Shown: positions 13,651-27,200 of the stretch, piece by piece
Numbering within the stretch: position 1 is the stretch's first letter
Layout: every line of letters starts with the position of its first letter
DNA from: Symsagittifera roscoffensis
Lineage: Eukaryota; Xenacoelomorpha; Acoela; Convolutidae
Direction of reading: 5' to 3'
DNA: 64,000 nt
NCBI RefSeq assembly: GCF_963678635.1
Contig: NC_087070.1
Span: 35,591,109 to 35,655,108 of the forward strand
Notes under the pieces: generated by a model
The model's database searches: none
Told to the model about the DNA's origin: nothing
What the model saw: the letters and a program-made list of their open reading frames with translations, nothing else
Translations under genes and position numbers: made by a program

Positions 13651-16600
13651 TAAAATAGTATAAAATCGTTTTTGAGGTGTTGTTTTTCTCTTAATCAGGG
13701 GGCGTCAGAGAGGTGTCAAAAGTGCCAAAAATCATCACAAACAACAAAAATATTCTATGATAAAATAGTATAAAAGTGTTTTTGAGGCGTCGTTTGGTCT
13801 TTTAGTCAGAAGGCGTCAGAGAGGTGTTGATGGTGCCAAAAACACATCACAAACAACAGAAGTGTTCTTTGATAAAATAGCAAAAAAGTATTTTTGAGGC
13901 ATCGTTTGCTCTTTTAGTCGGAGGGCGTCAGAGACGTGTTGATAAGGCATAAAAATCATCACAAAAAACAGAAGTATTCTTTGATAAAAAGTATAAAAAT
14001 GTTTTTGAGGCGTCGTTTGGTCTTTTAGTCAGAGGACGTCAGAGAGGTGTTGATTGTGCCAAAAAATCATCCCAAAAAACAAAAGTATTCTTTGTTAAAA
14101 AGTATAAAAATGTTTTTGAGGCGTCGTTTGGTCTTTTAGTCAGAGGGCGTCAAAGAGATGTTGATAGTGCCAAAAAATCATCCCAAAAAACAAAAGTATT
14201 CTTTGTTAAAAAGTATAAAAAAGTTTTTGAGGCGTCGTTTGGTCTTTTAGTCAGAGGGCGTCAGAGAGGTGTTGATGGTGCCAAAAAAAAAACATCACAA
14301 ACAACAGAAGTGTTCTTTGATAAAATAGCAAAAAAGTATTTTTGAGGCATCGTTTGCTCTTTTAGTCGGAGGGCGTCAGAGACGTGTTGATAAGTCCAAA
14401 AAATCATCACAAGAAACAGAAGTATTTCTTTGATAAAAAGTATAAAAATGTTTTTGAGGCGTCCTTTGGTCTTTTAGTCAGAGGACCTCAGAGAGGTGTT
14501 GATAGTGCCAAAAGATCATCACAAACAACAGAAGTAATTTTAAATAAAATAGTATAAAAATGTTTTAGAGGTGTTGTTTGGTCTTTTAGTCAAAGGGCGT
14601 CAGAGAGGTGTTGATAGTGCCAAAAAATCATCACAAACAACAGACGTTTTCTTTGATAAAATAGTATAGAAGAATTTTTGAGGCCTCGTTTGGTCTTTTA
14701 GTCGGAGGGCGTCAGAGAGGTGTTGATAGTGCCAAAAAATCATCACAAACAACAGAAGTATTTTCCGATAAAATAGTATAAAAGTGTAAATCATCCCAAA
14801 AAACAAAAGTATTCTTTGTTAAAAAGTATAAAAATGTTTTGAGGCGTCGTTTGGTCTTTTTGTCAGAGGGCGTCAAAGAGATGTTGATAGTGCCAAAAAA
14901 TCATCCCAAAAAACAAAAGTATTCTTTGTTAAAAAGTATAAAAATGTTTTTGAGGCGTCGTTTGGTCTTCCAGTCAGAGGGCATCAGAGAGGTGTTGATG
15001 GTGCCAAAAAAACATCACAAACAAAAAAAGTAATTTTAAATAAAATAGTATAAAAATGTTTTTGAGGTGTTGTTTGGTCTTTATGTCAAAGGGCGTCTGA
15101 GAGGTGTTGATAGTGCCAGTAAATCATCACAAACAACAGACGTTTTCTTTGATAAAATAGTATAAAAGAATTTTTGAGGCCTCGTTTGGTCTTTTAGTCG
15201 GAGGGCGTCAGAGAGGTGTTGATAGTGCCAAAAAATCATCACAAACAACAGAAGTATTTTCCGATAAAATAGTACAAAAGTGTTTTTGAGGCGTCGTTTG
15301 GTCTTTTAGTCACAGGGCGTCAGAGAGGTGTTGATAGTGCCAAAAAAAAAAGAAACATCAGAATTATTCTTTGATAAAATAGTATAAAATTGTTTTTGAG
15401 GTGTTGTTTGGTCTCTTAATCAGAGGGCGTCAGAGAGGTGTCAAAAGTGCCAAAAAACCATCACAAACAACAGAAATATTCTTTGATAAAATAGTATAAA
15501 AGTGTTTTTGAGGCGTCGTTTGGTCTTTTAAACAGAGGGCGTCAAAGAAATATTGATAGTGCCTAAAAGTTATCACAAACAACAGAAGTATTCTTTGATA
15601 AAATAGTATAAAAATGTTTTTGAGGCGTCGTTTACTCTTTTAGTCAGAGGGCGTCAGAAAGGTGTTGATTGTGCCAAAAAACCATCACAAAAACCAGAAG
15701 TTTTTTTGTTAAAATAGTATAAAATGTTTTTGAGGCGTCGTTTGGTCTTTTAGGCAGAGGTCGGCCGAGAGGTGTTGATAGTGCCAAAAATCATCACAAA
15801 CAATAGAAGTGTTCTTTGATAAAAAAAAGTATAAAAGTGTTTTTGAGGCGTCGTTTGGTCTTTCAGTCAATGGGCGTCAGAGAGGTGTTGATAGTGCCAA
15901 ACAAACATTACAAACAACAGAAGTATTCTTTGATAAAATATTATGAAAGTGTTTTCGAGGCTTCGTTTGGTATTTTAGGAAGAGGGTGTCAGAGAGGTGT
16001 TGATAGTGCCAAAAATCATCACAAACAACAGAAGTATTCTTTGATAAAATAGTATAAAAATGTTTTTGAGGCGTCGTTTGGTCTTTTAGTCAGAAGCGTC
16101 AGAGAGGTGTTGATAGTGCCAAAAAATCATCACAACCAACAGAAGTATTCTTTGATTAAAAAAATAAAAGTGTTTTTGAGGCGTCGCTTGGTTTTTTAGT
16201 CAGAAGGCGTCAGAGAGGTGTTGATAGTGCCAAAAAATCATCACAAACAACAGAAGGATTTTCCGATAAAATAGTATAAAAGTGTTTTTGAGGCGTCGTT
16301 TGGTCTTTTAGTCACAGGGCGTCAGAGAGGTGTTGATAGTGCCAAAAAATCAAAAGAAACATCAGAAGTATTCTTTGATAAAATAGTATAAAATTGTTTT
16401 TGAGGTGTTGTTTGGTCTCTTAATCAGAGGGTGTCAGAGAGGTGTCAAAAGTGCCAAAAAATCATCACAAACAACAGAAATATTCTTTGATAAAATAGTA
16501 TGAAAGTGTTTTTGAGGCGTCGTCTGGTCTTTTAAAAAGAGGGCGTCAAAGAGATGTTGATAGTGCCTAAAAGTTATCACAAAAAACAGAAGCATTTTCC

Positions 16601-19600
16601 GATAAAATAGTATAAAAGTGTAAATCATCCCAAAAAACAAAAGTATTCTTTGTTAAAAAGTATAAAAATGTTTTGAGGCGTCGTTTGGTCTTTTAGTCAG
16701 AGGGCGTCAAAGAGATGTTGATAGTGCCAAAAAATCATCCCAAAAAACAAAAGTATTCTTTGTTAAAAAGTATAAAAATGTTTTTGAGGCGTCGTTTGGT
16801 CTTTTAGTCAGAGGGCGTCAGAGAGGTGTTGATGGTGCCAAAAAAAACATCACAAACAAAAGAAGTGTTCTTTGATAAAATAGCAAAAAAGTATTTTTGA
16901 GAAATCGTTTGCTCTTTTAGTCGGAGGGCGTCAGAGACGTGTTGATAAGGCCAAAAAATCATCACAAGAAACAGAAGTATTTCTTTGATAAAAAGTATAA
17001 AAATGTTTTTGAGGCGTCGTTTGGTCTTTTAGTCAGAGGACCTCAGAGAGGTGTTGATAGTGCCAAAAGATCATCACAAACAACAGAAGTAATTTTAAAT
17101 AAAATAGTATAAAAATGTTTTAGAGGTGTTGTTTGGTCTTTTAGTCAAAGGGCGTCAGAGAGGTGTTGATAGTGCCAAAAAATCATCACAAACAACAGAC
17201 GTTATCTTTGATAAAATAGTATAAAAGAATTTTTGAGGCCTCGTTTGGTCTTTGATTCGGAGGGCGTCAGAGAGGTGTTGATAGTGCCAGAAAATCATCA
17301 CAAAAAACAGAAGTATTTTCCGATAAAATAGTATAAAGTGTTTTTGAGGCGTCGTTTGGTCTTTTAGTCACAGGGCGTCAGAGAGGTGTTGATAGTGCCA
17401 AAAAATCAAAAGAAACATCAGAAGTATTCTTTGATAAAATAGTATAAAATTTTTTTTGAGGTGTTGTTTGGTCTCTTAATCAGAGGGCGTCAGAGAGGTG
17501 TCAAAAGTGCCAAAAAATCATCACAAACAACAGAAATATTCTTTGATAAAATAGTATAAAAATGGTTTTGAGGCGTCGTTTAGTCTTTTAGTCAGAGGGC
17601 GTCAGAGAGGTGTTGATAGTGCCAAAAAATCAAAAGAAACATCAGAAGTATTCTTTGATAAAATAGTATAAAGGTGTTTTTGAGGCGTCGTTTAGTTTTT
17701 CAGTCAGAGGGCGTCAGAGAGTTGTTGATAGTGCCAAAAAATCATCATAAACAACAGATGTAACCTTTGATAAGATAGTATAAAAGTGTTTTCGAGGCTT
17801 GGTTTGTTATTTTAGGAAGAGGGTGTCAAAGAGATGTTGATAGTGCCTAAAAGTTATCACAAACAACAGAAGCATTTTCCGATAAAATAGTATAAAAGTG
17901 TAAATCATCTCAAAAAACAAAAGTATTCTTTGTTAAAAAGTATAAAAATGTTTTGAGGCGTCGTTTGGTCTTTTAGTCAGAGGGCGTCAAAGAGATGTTG
18001 ATAGTGCCAAAAAATCATCCCAAAAAACAAAAGTATTCTTTGTTAAAAAGTATAAAAATGTTTTTGAGGCGTCGTTTGGTCTTTTAGTCAGAGGGCGTCA
18101 GAGAGTTGATGATGGTGCCAAAAAAACATCACAAACAAAAGAAGTGTTCTTTGATAAAATAGCAAAAAAGTATTTTTGAGAAATCGTTTGCTCTTTTAGT
18201 CGGAGGGCGTCAGAGACGTGTTGATAAGGCCAAAAAATCATCACAAGAAACAGAAGTATTTCTTTGATAAAAAGTATAAAAATGTTTTTGAGGCGTCGTT
18301 TGGTCTTTTAGTCAGAGCACCTCAGAGAGGTGTTGATAGTGCCAAAAGATCATCACAAACAACAGAAGTAAATTTAAATAAAATAGTATAAAAATGTTTT
18401 AGAGGTGTTGTTTGGTCTTTTAGTCAAAGGGCGTCAGAGAGGTGTTGATAGTGCCAAAAAATCATCACAAACAACAGACGTTTTCTTTGATAAAATAGTA
18501 TAAAAGAATTTTTGAGGCCTCGTTTGGTCTTTGAGTCGGAGGGCGTCAGAGAGGTGTTGATAGTGCCAGAAAATCATCACAAAAAACAGAATTATTTTCC
18601 GATAAAATAGTATAAAGTGTTTTTGAGGCGTCGTTTGGTCTTTTAAACAGAGGGCGTCAAAGAGATGTTGATAAGGCCTAAAAGTTATCACAAACAACAG
18701 AAGTATTCTTTGATAAAATAGTATAAAAATGGTTTTGAGGCGTCGTTTACTCTTTTAGTCAGAGGGCGTCAGAAAGGTGTTGATTGTGCCAAAAAACCAT
18801 CACAAAAACCAGAAGTTTTTTTTGTTAAAATAGTATAAAATGTTTTTGAGGCGTCGTGTGGTCTTTTAGGCAGAGGTCGGCCGAGAGTTGTTGATAGTGC
18901 CAAAAATCATCACAAACAATAGAAGTGTTCTTTGATAAATAAAGTATAAAAGTGTTTTTGAGGCGTCGTTTGGTCTTTCAGTCAATGGGCGTCAGAGAGG
19001 TGTTGATAGTGCCAAACAAACATTACAAACAACGGAAGTATTCTTTGATAAAATATTATGAAAGTGTTTTCGAGGCTTCGTTTGGTATTTAAGGAAGAGG
19101 GTGTCAGAGAGGTGTTGATAGTGCCAAAAATCATCACAAACAACAGAAGTATTCTCTGATAAAGTAGTATAAAAATGTTTTTGAGGCGTCGTTTGGTCTT
19201 TTAGTCAGAAGCGTCAGAGAGGTGTTGATAGTGCCAAAAAATCATCACAATCAACAGAAGTATTCTTTGATAAAAAAAATAAAAGTGCTTTTGAGGCGTC
19301 CCTTGGTCTTTTAGTCAGAGGGCGTCAGAGAGGTGTTGATAGTGCCAAAAAATCATCACAAACAACAGAAGGATTTTCCGATAAAATAGTATAAAAGTGT
19401 TTTTGAGGCTTCGTTTGGTCTTTTAGTCACAGGGCGTCAGAGAGGTGTTGATAGTGCCAAAAAATCAAACGAAACATCAGAAGTATTCTTTGATAAAATA
19501 GTATAAAATTGTTTTTGAGGTGTTGTTTGGTCTCTTAATCAGAGGGCGTCAGAGCGGTGTCAAAAGTGCCAAAAAATCATCACAAACAACAGAAATATTC

Positions 19601-21290
19601 TTTGATAAAATAGTATAAAAATGGTTTTGAGGCGTCGTTTAGTCTTTTAGTCAGAGGGCGTCAGAGAGGTGTTGATAGTGCCAAAAAATCAAACGAAACA
19701 TCAAAAGTATTCTTTGATAAAATAGTATAAAATTGTTTTTGAGGTGTTGTTTGGTCTCTTAATCAGAGGGCGTCAGAGAGGTGTCAAAAGTGCCAAAAAA
19801 TCATCACAAACAACAGAAATATTCTTTGATAAAATAGTATAAAAGTGTTTTTGAGGCATCGTTTGGTCTTTTAAACAGAGGGCGTCAAAGAGATGTTGAT
19901 AGTGCCTAAAAGTTATCACAAACAACAGAAGTATTCTTTGATAAAATAGTATAAAAATGGTTTTGAGGCGTCATTTAGTCTTTTAGTCAGAGGGCGTCAG
20001 AAAGGTGTTGATTGTGCCAAAAAACCATCACAAAAACCAGAAGTTTTTTTGTTAAAATAGTATAAAATGTTTTTGAGGCGTCGTTTGGTCTTTTAGGCAG
20101 AGGTCGGCCGAGAGGTGTTGATAGTGCCAAAAATCATCACAAACAATAGAAGTGTTCTTTGATAAAAAAAAGTATAAAAGTGTTTTTGAGGCGTCGTTTG
20201 GTCTTTCATTCAAAGGGCGTCAGAGAGGTGTTGATAGTGCCAAACAAACATTACAAACAACAGAAGTATTCTTTGATAAAATAGTATAAAAGTGTTTTTG
20301 AGGCGTCGTTTGGTCTTTTAGTCCGAGGGTGTCAGAGAGCTGTTGATAATGTCAAAAAATCATCACAAACAGCAGAAGTATTCTTTGATAAAATAGTATA
20401 AAAGTGTTTTTGAGGCGTCGTTTGGTCTTTTAGGCAGAGGGCGTCAAAGAGGTGTCAATAGTGCCAAAAATCATCACAAACAACAGAAGTGTTTTTTAAT
20501 AAAATAGTTTAAAAGTGTTTTCGAGGCGTCGTTTGGTCTTTTAGTAAGAGGGCGTCAGAGAGATGTTGATAGTGCCTAAAGATCATCACAAACAACAGAA
20601 GTATTCTTTGATAAAATAGTATAAAAATTTTTTTGAGGTGTCATTTGGTTTTTAGTCAGAGGGCGTCAGAGAGGTGTTGATAGTGCCAAAAAACCATCAT
20701 AAACAATAGAAGTATTCTTTGGTAAAAAAAGTGTAAAACTGTTTTTGAGGTGTCGTTTGTTCTTTTAGTCAGAGGGCTTCAGAGAGGTGTTGATAGTGCC
20801 AAAAAAACATCACAAACAACAGAAGTATTCTTTGATAAAATAGTATGAAAGTGTTTTTGAGGCGTCGTTTGGTCTTTTATACACAGGGCGTCAGAGAGTT
20901 GTTGATGGTGCCAAAAAATCATCACAAACAACAGAAGGGTTCTTTGATAAAATAGCATAAAAGTGTTTTTGAGGCGTCGTTCGCTTTTTTCGTCAGAGGG
21001 CGTCAGAGAGGTGTTGATAGTGCCAAAAAATCATCCCAAAAAACAAAAGTATTCTTTGTTAAAAAGTATAAAAATGTTTTTGAGGCGTCGTTTGGTCTTT
21101 TAGTCAGAGGGCGTCAGAAAGGTGTTGATAGTGCCAAAAAATCATCACAAACAACAGAAGTAATTTTCAATAAAATAGTACAAAAATGTTTTTGAGGTGT
21201 TGTTTGGTCTTTTAGTCAAAGGTCGTCAGAGAGGTGTTGACACTGCCAAAAATTATCCCAAACAACAGAAGTTTTCTTTGATAAAATAGT
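13650..21290 (+). repeat. Satellite subregion with truncated-monomer marker
   Basis: Blocks here carry an internally deleted monomer in which ataaaatagtataaaagtgt joins directly to aaatcatccc, removing about 65 bp of the unit. Junctions lie near 14788, 16621 and 17901. The same junction returns at 27110, 28052 and 30111 further right. Monomers reading ggcagaggtcggccgagagg (15755, 18875, 20097) mark the same blocks. Confidence 0.8.
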
Positions 21291-24200
21291 ATAAAAGTGA
21301 TTATAAGGCGTCGTTTGATCTTTTAGGCAGAGTGCATCAGAAAGGTGTTGATTGCGCCAAAAAATTATCCCACGCAACAGAATAATTTTTTTGACAAAAT
21401 AGTACAGAAACGTTTTTAAGGCGTCGTTAGGTCTTCTAGTCAGACGGCGTCAGAGAGGTGTTGATAGTGCCAAAAATCATCACAAACAATAGAAGTGTTC
21501 TTTGATAAAAAAAAGTATAAAAGTGTTTTTGAGGCGTCGTTTGGTCTTTCAGTCAAAGGGCGTCAGAGGGGTGTTGATAGTGCCAAACAAACATTACAAA
21601 CAACAGAAGTATTCTTTGATAAAATATTATGAAAGTGTTTTTGAGGCTTCGTTTGGTCTTTTAGTCCGAGGGTGTCAGAGAGCTGTTGATAGTGTCAAAA
21701 AATCATCACAAACAGCAGAAGTATTCTTTGATAAAATAGTATAAAAGTGTTTTTGAGGCGTCGTTTGGTCTTTTAGGCAGAGGGCGTCAAAGAGGTGTCA
21801 ATAGTGCCAAAAATCATCACAAACAACAGAAGTGTTTTTTAATAAAATAGTTTAAAAGTGTTTTCGAGGCGTCGTTTGGTCTTTTAGTAAGAGGGCGTCA
21901 GAGAGATGTTGATAGTGCCTAAAGATCATCACAAACAACAGAAGTATTCTTTGATAAAATAGTATAAAAATTTTTTTGAGGTGTCATTTGGTTTTTAGTC
22001 AGAGGGCGTCAGAGAGGTGTTGATAGTGCCAAAAAACCATCATAAACAATAGAAGTATTCTTTGGTAAAAAAAGTGTAAAACTGTTTTTGAGGTGTCGTT
22101 TGTTCTTTTAGTCAGAGGGCTTCAGAGAGGTGTTGATAGTGCCAAAAAAAAAAAACAGAAGTATTCTTTGATAAAATAGTATGAAAGTGTTTTTGAGGCG
22201 TCGTTTGGTCTTTTAGTCAGAGGGCGTCAGAGAGGTGTTGATAGTGCCAAAAAAACATCACAAACAACAGAAGTATTCTTTGATAAAATAGTATGAAAGT
22301 GTTTTTGAGGCGTCGTTTGGTCTTTTAGTCAGAGGGCGTCAGAGAGGTGTTGATAGTGCCAAAAAACCATCATAAACAATAGAAGTATTCTTTGGTAAAA
22401 AAAGTGTAAAACTGTTTTTGAGGTGTCGTTTGTTCTTTTAGTCAGAGGGCTTCAGAGAGGTGTTGATAGTGCCAAAAAAACATCACAAACAACAGAAGTA
22501 TTCTTTGATAAAATAGTATGAAAGTGTTTTTGAGGCGTCGTTTGGTCTTTTATACACAGGGCGTCAGAGAGTTGTTGATGGTGCCAAAAAATCATCACAA
22601 ACAACAGAAGGGTTCTTTGATAAAATAGCATAAAAGTGTTTTTGAGGCGTCGTTCGCTTTTTTAGTCAGAGGGCGTCAGAGAGGTGTTGATAGTGCCAAA
22701 AAATCATCCCAAAAAACAAAAGTATTCTTTGTTAAAAAGTATAAAAATGTTTTTGGGGCGTCGTTTGGTCTTTTAGTCAGAGGGCGTCAGAGAGGTGTTG
22801 ATAGTGCCAAAAAATCATCACAAACAACAGAAGTAATTTTCAATAAAATAGTACAAAAATGTTTTTGAGGTGTTGTTTGGTCTTTTAGTCAAAGGTCGTC
22901 AGAGAGGTGTTGACACTGCCAAAAATTATCCCAAACAACAGAAGTTTTCTTTGATAAAATAGTATAAAAGTGATTATAAGGCGTCGTTTGATCTTTTAGG
23001 CAGAGTGCATCAGAAAGGTGTTGATTGCGCCAAAAAATTATCCCACGCAACAGAATAATTTTTTTGACAAAATAGTACAGAAACGTTTTTAAGGCGTCGT
23101 TAGGTCTTCTAGTCAGACGGCGTCAGAGAGGTGTTGATAAGGCCAAAAAACCATCACAAACAATAGAAGCATTCTTCGAAAAAAAAGTATAAAAGTGTTT
23201 TTGAGGCGTCGTTTGGTTTTTCAGTCAAAGGGCGTCAGAGAGGTGTTGATAGTGCCAAACAAACATTACAAACAACAGAAGTATTCTTTGATAAAATATT
23301 ATGAAAGTGCTTTTGAGGCTTCGTTTGGTCTTTTAGTCAGAGGGCGTCAGAGAGGTGTTGATAGTGCCAAAAAACCATCATAAACAATAGAAGTATTCTT
23401 TGGTAAAAAAAGTGTAAAACTGTTTTTGAGGTGTCGTTTGTTCTTTTAGTCAGAGGGCTTCAGAGAGGTGTTGATAGTGCCAAAAAAACATCACAAACAA
23501 CAGAAGTATTCTTTGATAAAATAGTATGAAAGTGTTTTTGAGGCGTCGTTTGGTTTTTTATACACAGGGCGTCAGAGAGTTGTTGATGGTGCCAAAAAAT
23601 CATCACAAACAACAGAAGGGTTCTTTGATAAAATAGCATAAAAGTGTTTTTGAGGCGTCGTTCGCTTTTTTAGTCAGAGGGCGTCAGAGAGGTGTTGATA
23701 GTGCCAAAAAATCATCCCCAAAAACAAAAGTATTCTTTGTTAAAAAGTATAAAAATGTTTTTGAGGCGTCGTTTGGTCTTTTAGTCAGAGGGCGTCAGAG
23801 AGGTGTTGATAGTGCCAAAAAATCATCACAAACAACAGAAGTAATTTTCAATAAAATAGTACAAAAATGTTTTTGAGGTGTTGTTTGGTCTTTTAGTCAA
23901 AGGTCGTCAGAGAGGTGTTGACACTGCCAAAAATTATCCCAAACAACAGAAGTTTTCTTTGATAAAATAGTAAAAAAGTGATTATAAGGCGTCGTTTGAT
24001 CTTTTAGGCAGAGTGCATCAGAAAGGTGTTGATTGCGCCAAAAAATTATCCCACGCAACAGAATAATTTTTTTGACAAAATAGTACAGAAACGTTTTTAA
24101 GGCGTCGTTAGGTCTTCTAGTCAGACGGCGTCAGAGAGGTGTTGATAAGGCCAAAAAACCATCACAAACAATAGAAGTATTCTTCGATAAAAAATTATAA

Positions 24201-27200
24201 AAGTGTTTTTGAGGCGTCGTTTGGTCTTTCAGTCAAAGGGCGTCAGAGAGGTGTTGATAGTGCCAAACAAACATTACAAACAACAGAAGTATTCTTTGAT
24301 AAAATATTATGAAAGTGCTTTTGAGGCTTCGTTTGGTCTTTTAGTCCGAGGATGTCAGAGAGCTGTTGATAGTGCCAAAAAATCATCACAAACAACAGAA
24401 GTATTTTTTAATAAAATAGTATAAAAATGTTTTTGAGGTGTCGTTTGGTTTTTAGTCAGAGGGCGTCAGAGAGGTGTTGATAGTGCTAAAAAACCATCAC
24501 AAACAATAGAAGTATTCTTTGGTAAAAAAAGTATAAAACTGTTTTTGAGGTGTCGTTTGTTCTTTTAGTCAGAAGGCTTCAGAGAGGTGTTGATAGTGCC
24601 AAAAAAACATCACAAACAACAGAAGTATTCTTTGATAAAATAGTATGAAAGTGTTTTTGAGGCGACGTTTGGTTTTTTAAACACAGGGCGTCAGAGAGTT
24701 GTTGGTGGTGCCAAAAAATTATCACAAGCAACAGAAAGGTTCTTTGATAAAATAGCATAAAAGTGTTTTTGAGGCGTCGATTGCTTTTTTAGTCAGAGGG
24801 CGTCAGAGAAGTGTTGATAGTGCCAAAAAATCATCCCAAAAAACAAAAGTATTATTTTTTAAAAAGTATAAAAATATTTTTGAGGCGTCGTTTGGTCTTT
24901 TAGTCAGAGGGCGTCAGAGAGGTGTTGATAGTGCCAAAAAATCATCACAAACAACAGAAGTAATTTTCAATAAAATAGTATAAAAAAGTTTTTGAGGTGT
25001 TGTTTGGTCTTTTAGTCAAAGGTCGTCAGAGAGGTGTTGATACTGCCAAAAAATCATCCCAAACAACAGAAGTTTTCTTTGATAAAATAGTATAAAAGTG
25101 TTTATAAGGCGTCGTTTGATCTTTTAGGCAGAGTGCATCAGAAAGGTGTTGATTGCGCCAAAACATTATCCCACGCAACAGAAGTATTTTTTGACAAAAT
25201 AGTAAAGAAACGTTTTTAAGGCGTCGTTAGGTCTTCTAGTCAGAGAGCGTCAGAGAGGTGTTGATAGTGCTAAAAAACCATCACAAACAATAGAAGTATT
25301 CTTTGGTAAAAAAAGTATAAAACTGTTTTTGAGGTGTCTTTTGTTCTTTTAGTCAGAGGGCTTCAGAGAGGTGTTGATAGTGCCAAAAAAACATCACAAA
25401 CAACAGAAGTATTCTTTGATAAAATAGTATGAAAGTGTTTTTGAGGCGACGTTTGGTTTTTTAAACACAGGGCGTCAGAGAGTTGTTGGTGGTGCCAAAA
25501 AATTATCACAAGCAACAGAAAGGTTCTTTGATAAAATAGCATAAAAATGTTTTTGAGGCGTCGATTGCTTTTTTAGTCAGAGGGCGTCAGAGAAGTGTTG
25601 ATAGTGCCAAAAAATCATCCCAAAAAACAAAAGTATTATTTTTTAAAAAGTATAAAAATGTTTTTGAGGCGTCGTTTGGTCTTTTAGTCAGAGGGCGTCA
25701 GAGAGGTGTTGATAGTGCCAAAAAATCATCACAAACAACAGAAGGATTTTCCGATAAAATAGTATAAAAGTGTTTTTGAGGCGTCGTTTGGTCTTTTAGT
25801 CACAGGGCGTCAGAGAGGTGTTGATAGTGCCAAAAAATCAAACGAAACATCAGAAGTATTCTTTGATAAAATAGTATAAAATTGTTTTTGAGGTGTTGTT
25901 TGGTCTCTTAATCAGAGGGCGTCAGAGAGGTGTCAAAAGTGCCAAAAAACCATCACAAACAACAGAAATATTCTTTGATAAAATAGTATAAAAGTGTTTT
26001 TGAGGCGTCGTTTGGTCTTTTAAACAGAGGGCGTCAAAGAGATGTTGATAGTGCCTAAAAGTTATCACAAACAACAGAAGTATTCTTTGATAAAATAGTA
26101 TAAAAATGGTTTTGAGGCGTCGTTTACTCTTTTAGTCAGAGGGCGTCAGAAAGGTGTTGATTGTGCCAAAAAACCATCACAAAAACCAGAAGTTTTTTTG
26201 TTAAAATAGTATAAAATGTTTTTGAGGCGTCGTTTGGTCTTTTAGGCAGAGGTCGGCCGAGGTGTTGATAGTGCCAAAAATCATCACAAACAATAGAAGT
26301 GTTCTTTGATAAAAAAAGTATAAAAGCGTTTTTGAGGCGTCGTTTGGTCTTTCAGTCAATGGGCGTCAGAGAGGTGTTGATAGTGCCAAACAAACATTAC
26401 AAACAACAGAAGTATTCTTTGATAAAATATTATGAAAGTGTTTTCGAGGCTTCGTTTGGTATTTTAGGAAGAGGGTGTCAGAGAGGTGTTGATAGTGCCA
26501 AAAATCATCACAAACAACAGAAGTATTCTTTGATAAAGTAGTATAAAAATGTTTTTGAGGCGTCGTTTGGTCTTTTAGTCAGAAGCGTCAGAGAGGTGTT
26601 GATAGTGCCAAAAAATCATCACAATCAACAGAAGTATTCTTTGATTAAAAAAATAAAAGTGTTTTTGAGGCGTCGCTTGGTTTTTTAGTCAGAGGGCGTC
26701 AGAGAGGTGTTGATAGTGCCAAAAAATCGTCACAAACAACAGAAGGATTTTCCGATAAAATAGTATAAAAGTGTTTTTGAGGCGTCGTTTGGTCTTTTAG
26801 TCACAGGGCGTCAGAGAGGTGTTGATAGTGCCAAAAAATCAAAAGAAACATCAGAAGTATTCTTTGATAAAATAGTATAAAATTGTTTTTGAGGTGTTGT
26901 TTGGTCTCTTAATCAGAGGGTGTCAGAGAGGTGTCAAAAGTGCCAAAAAATCATCATAAACAACAGAAATATTCTTTGATAAAATAGTATAAAAGTGTTT
27001 TTGAGGCGTCGTTTGGTCTTTTAAAAAGAGGGCGTCAAAGAGATGTTGATAGTGCCTAAAAGTTATCACAAACAACAGAAGCATTTTCCGATAAAATAGT
27101 ATAAAAGTGTAAATCATCCCAAAAAACAAAAGTATTCTTTGTTAAAAAGTATAAAATGTTTTGAGGCGTCGTTTGGTCTTTTAGTCAGAGGGCGTCAAAG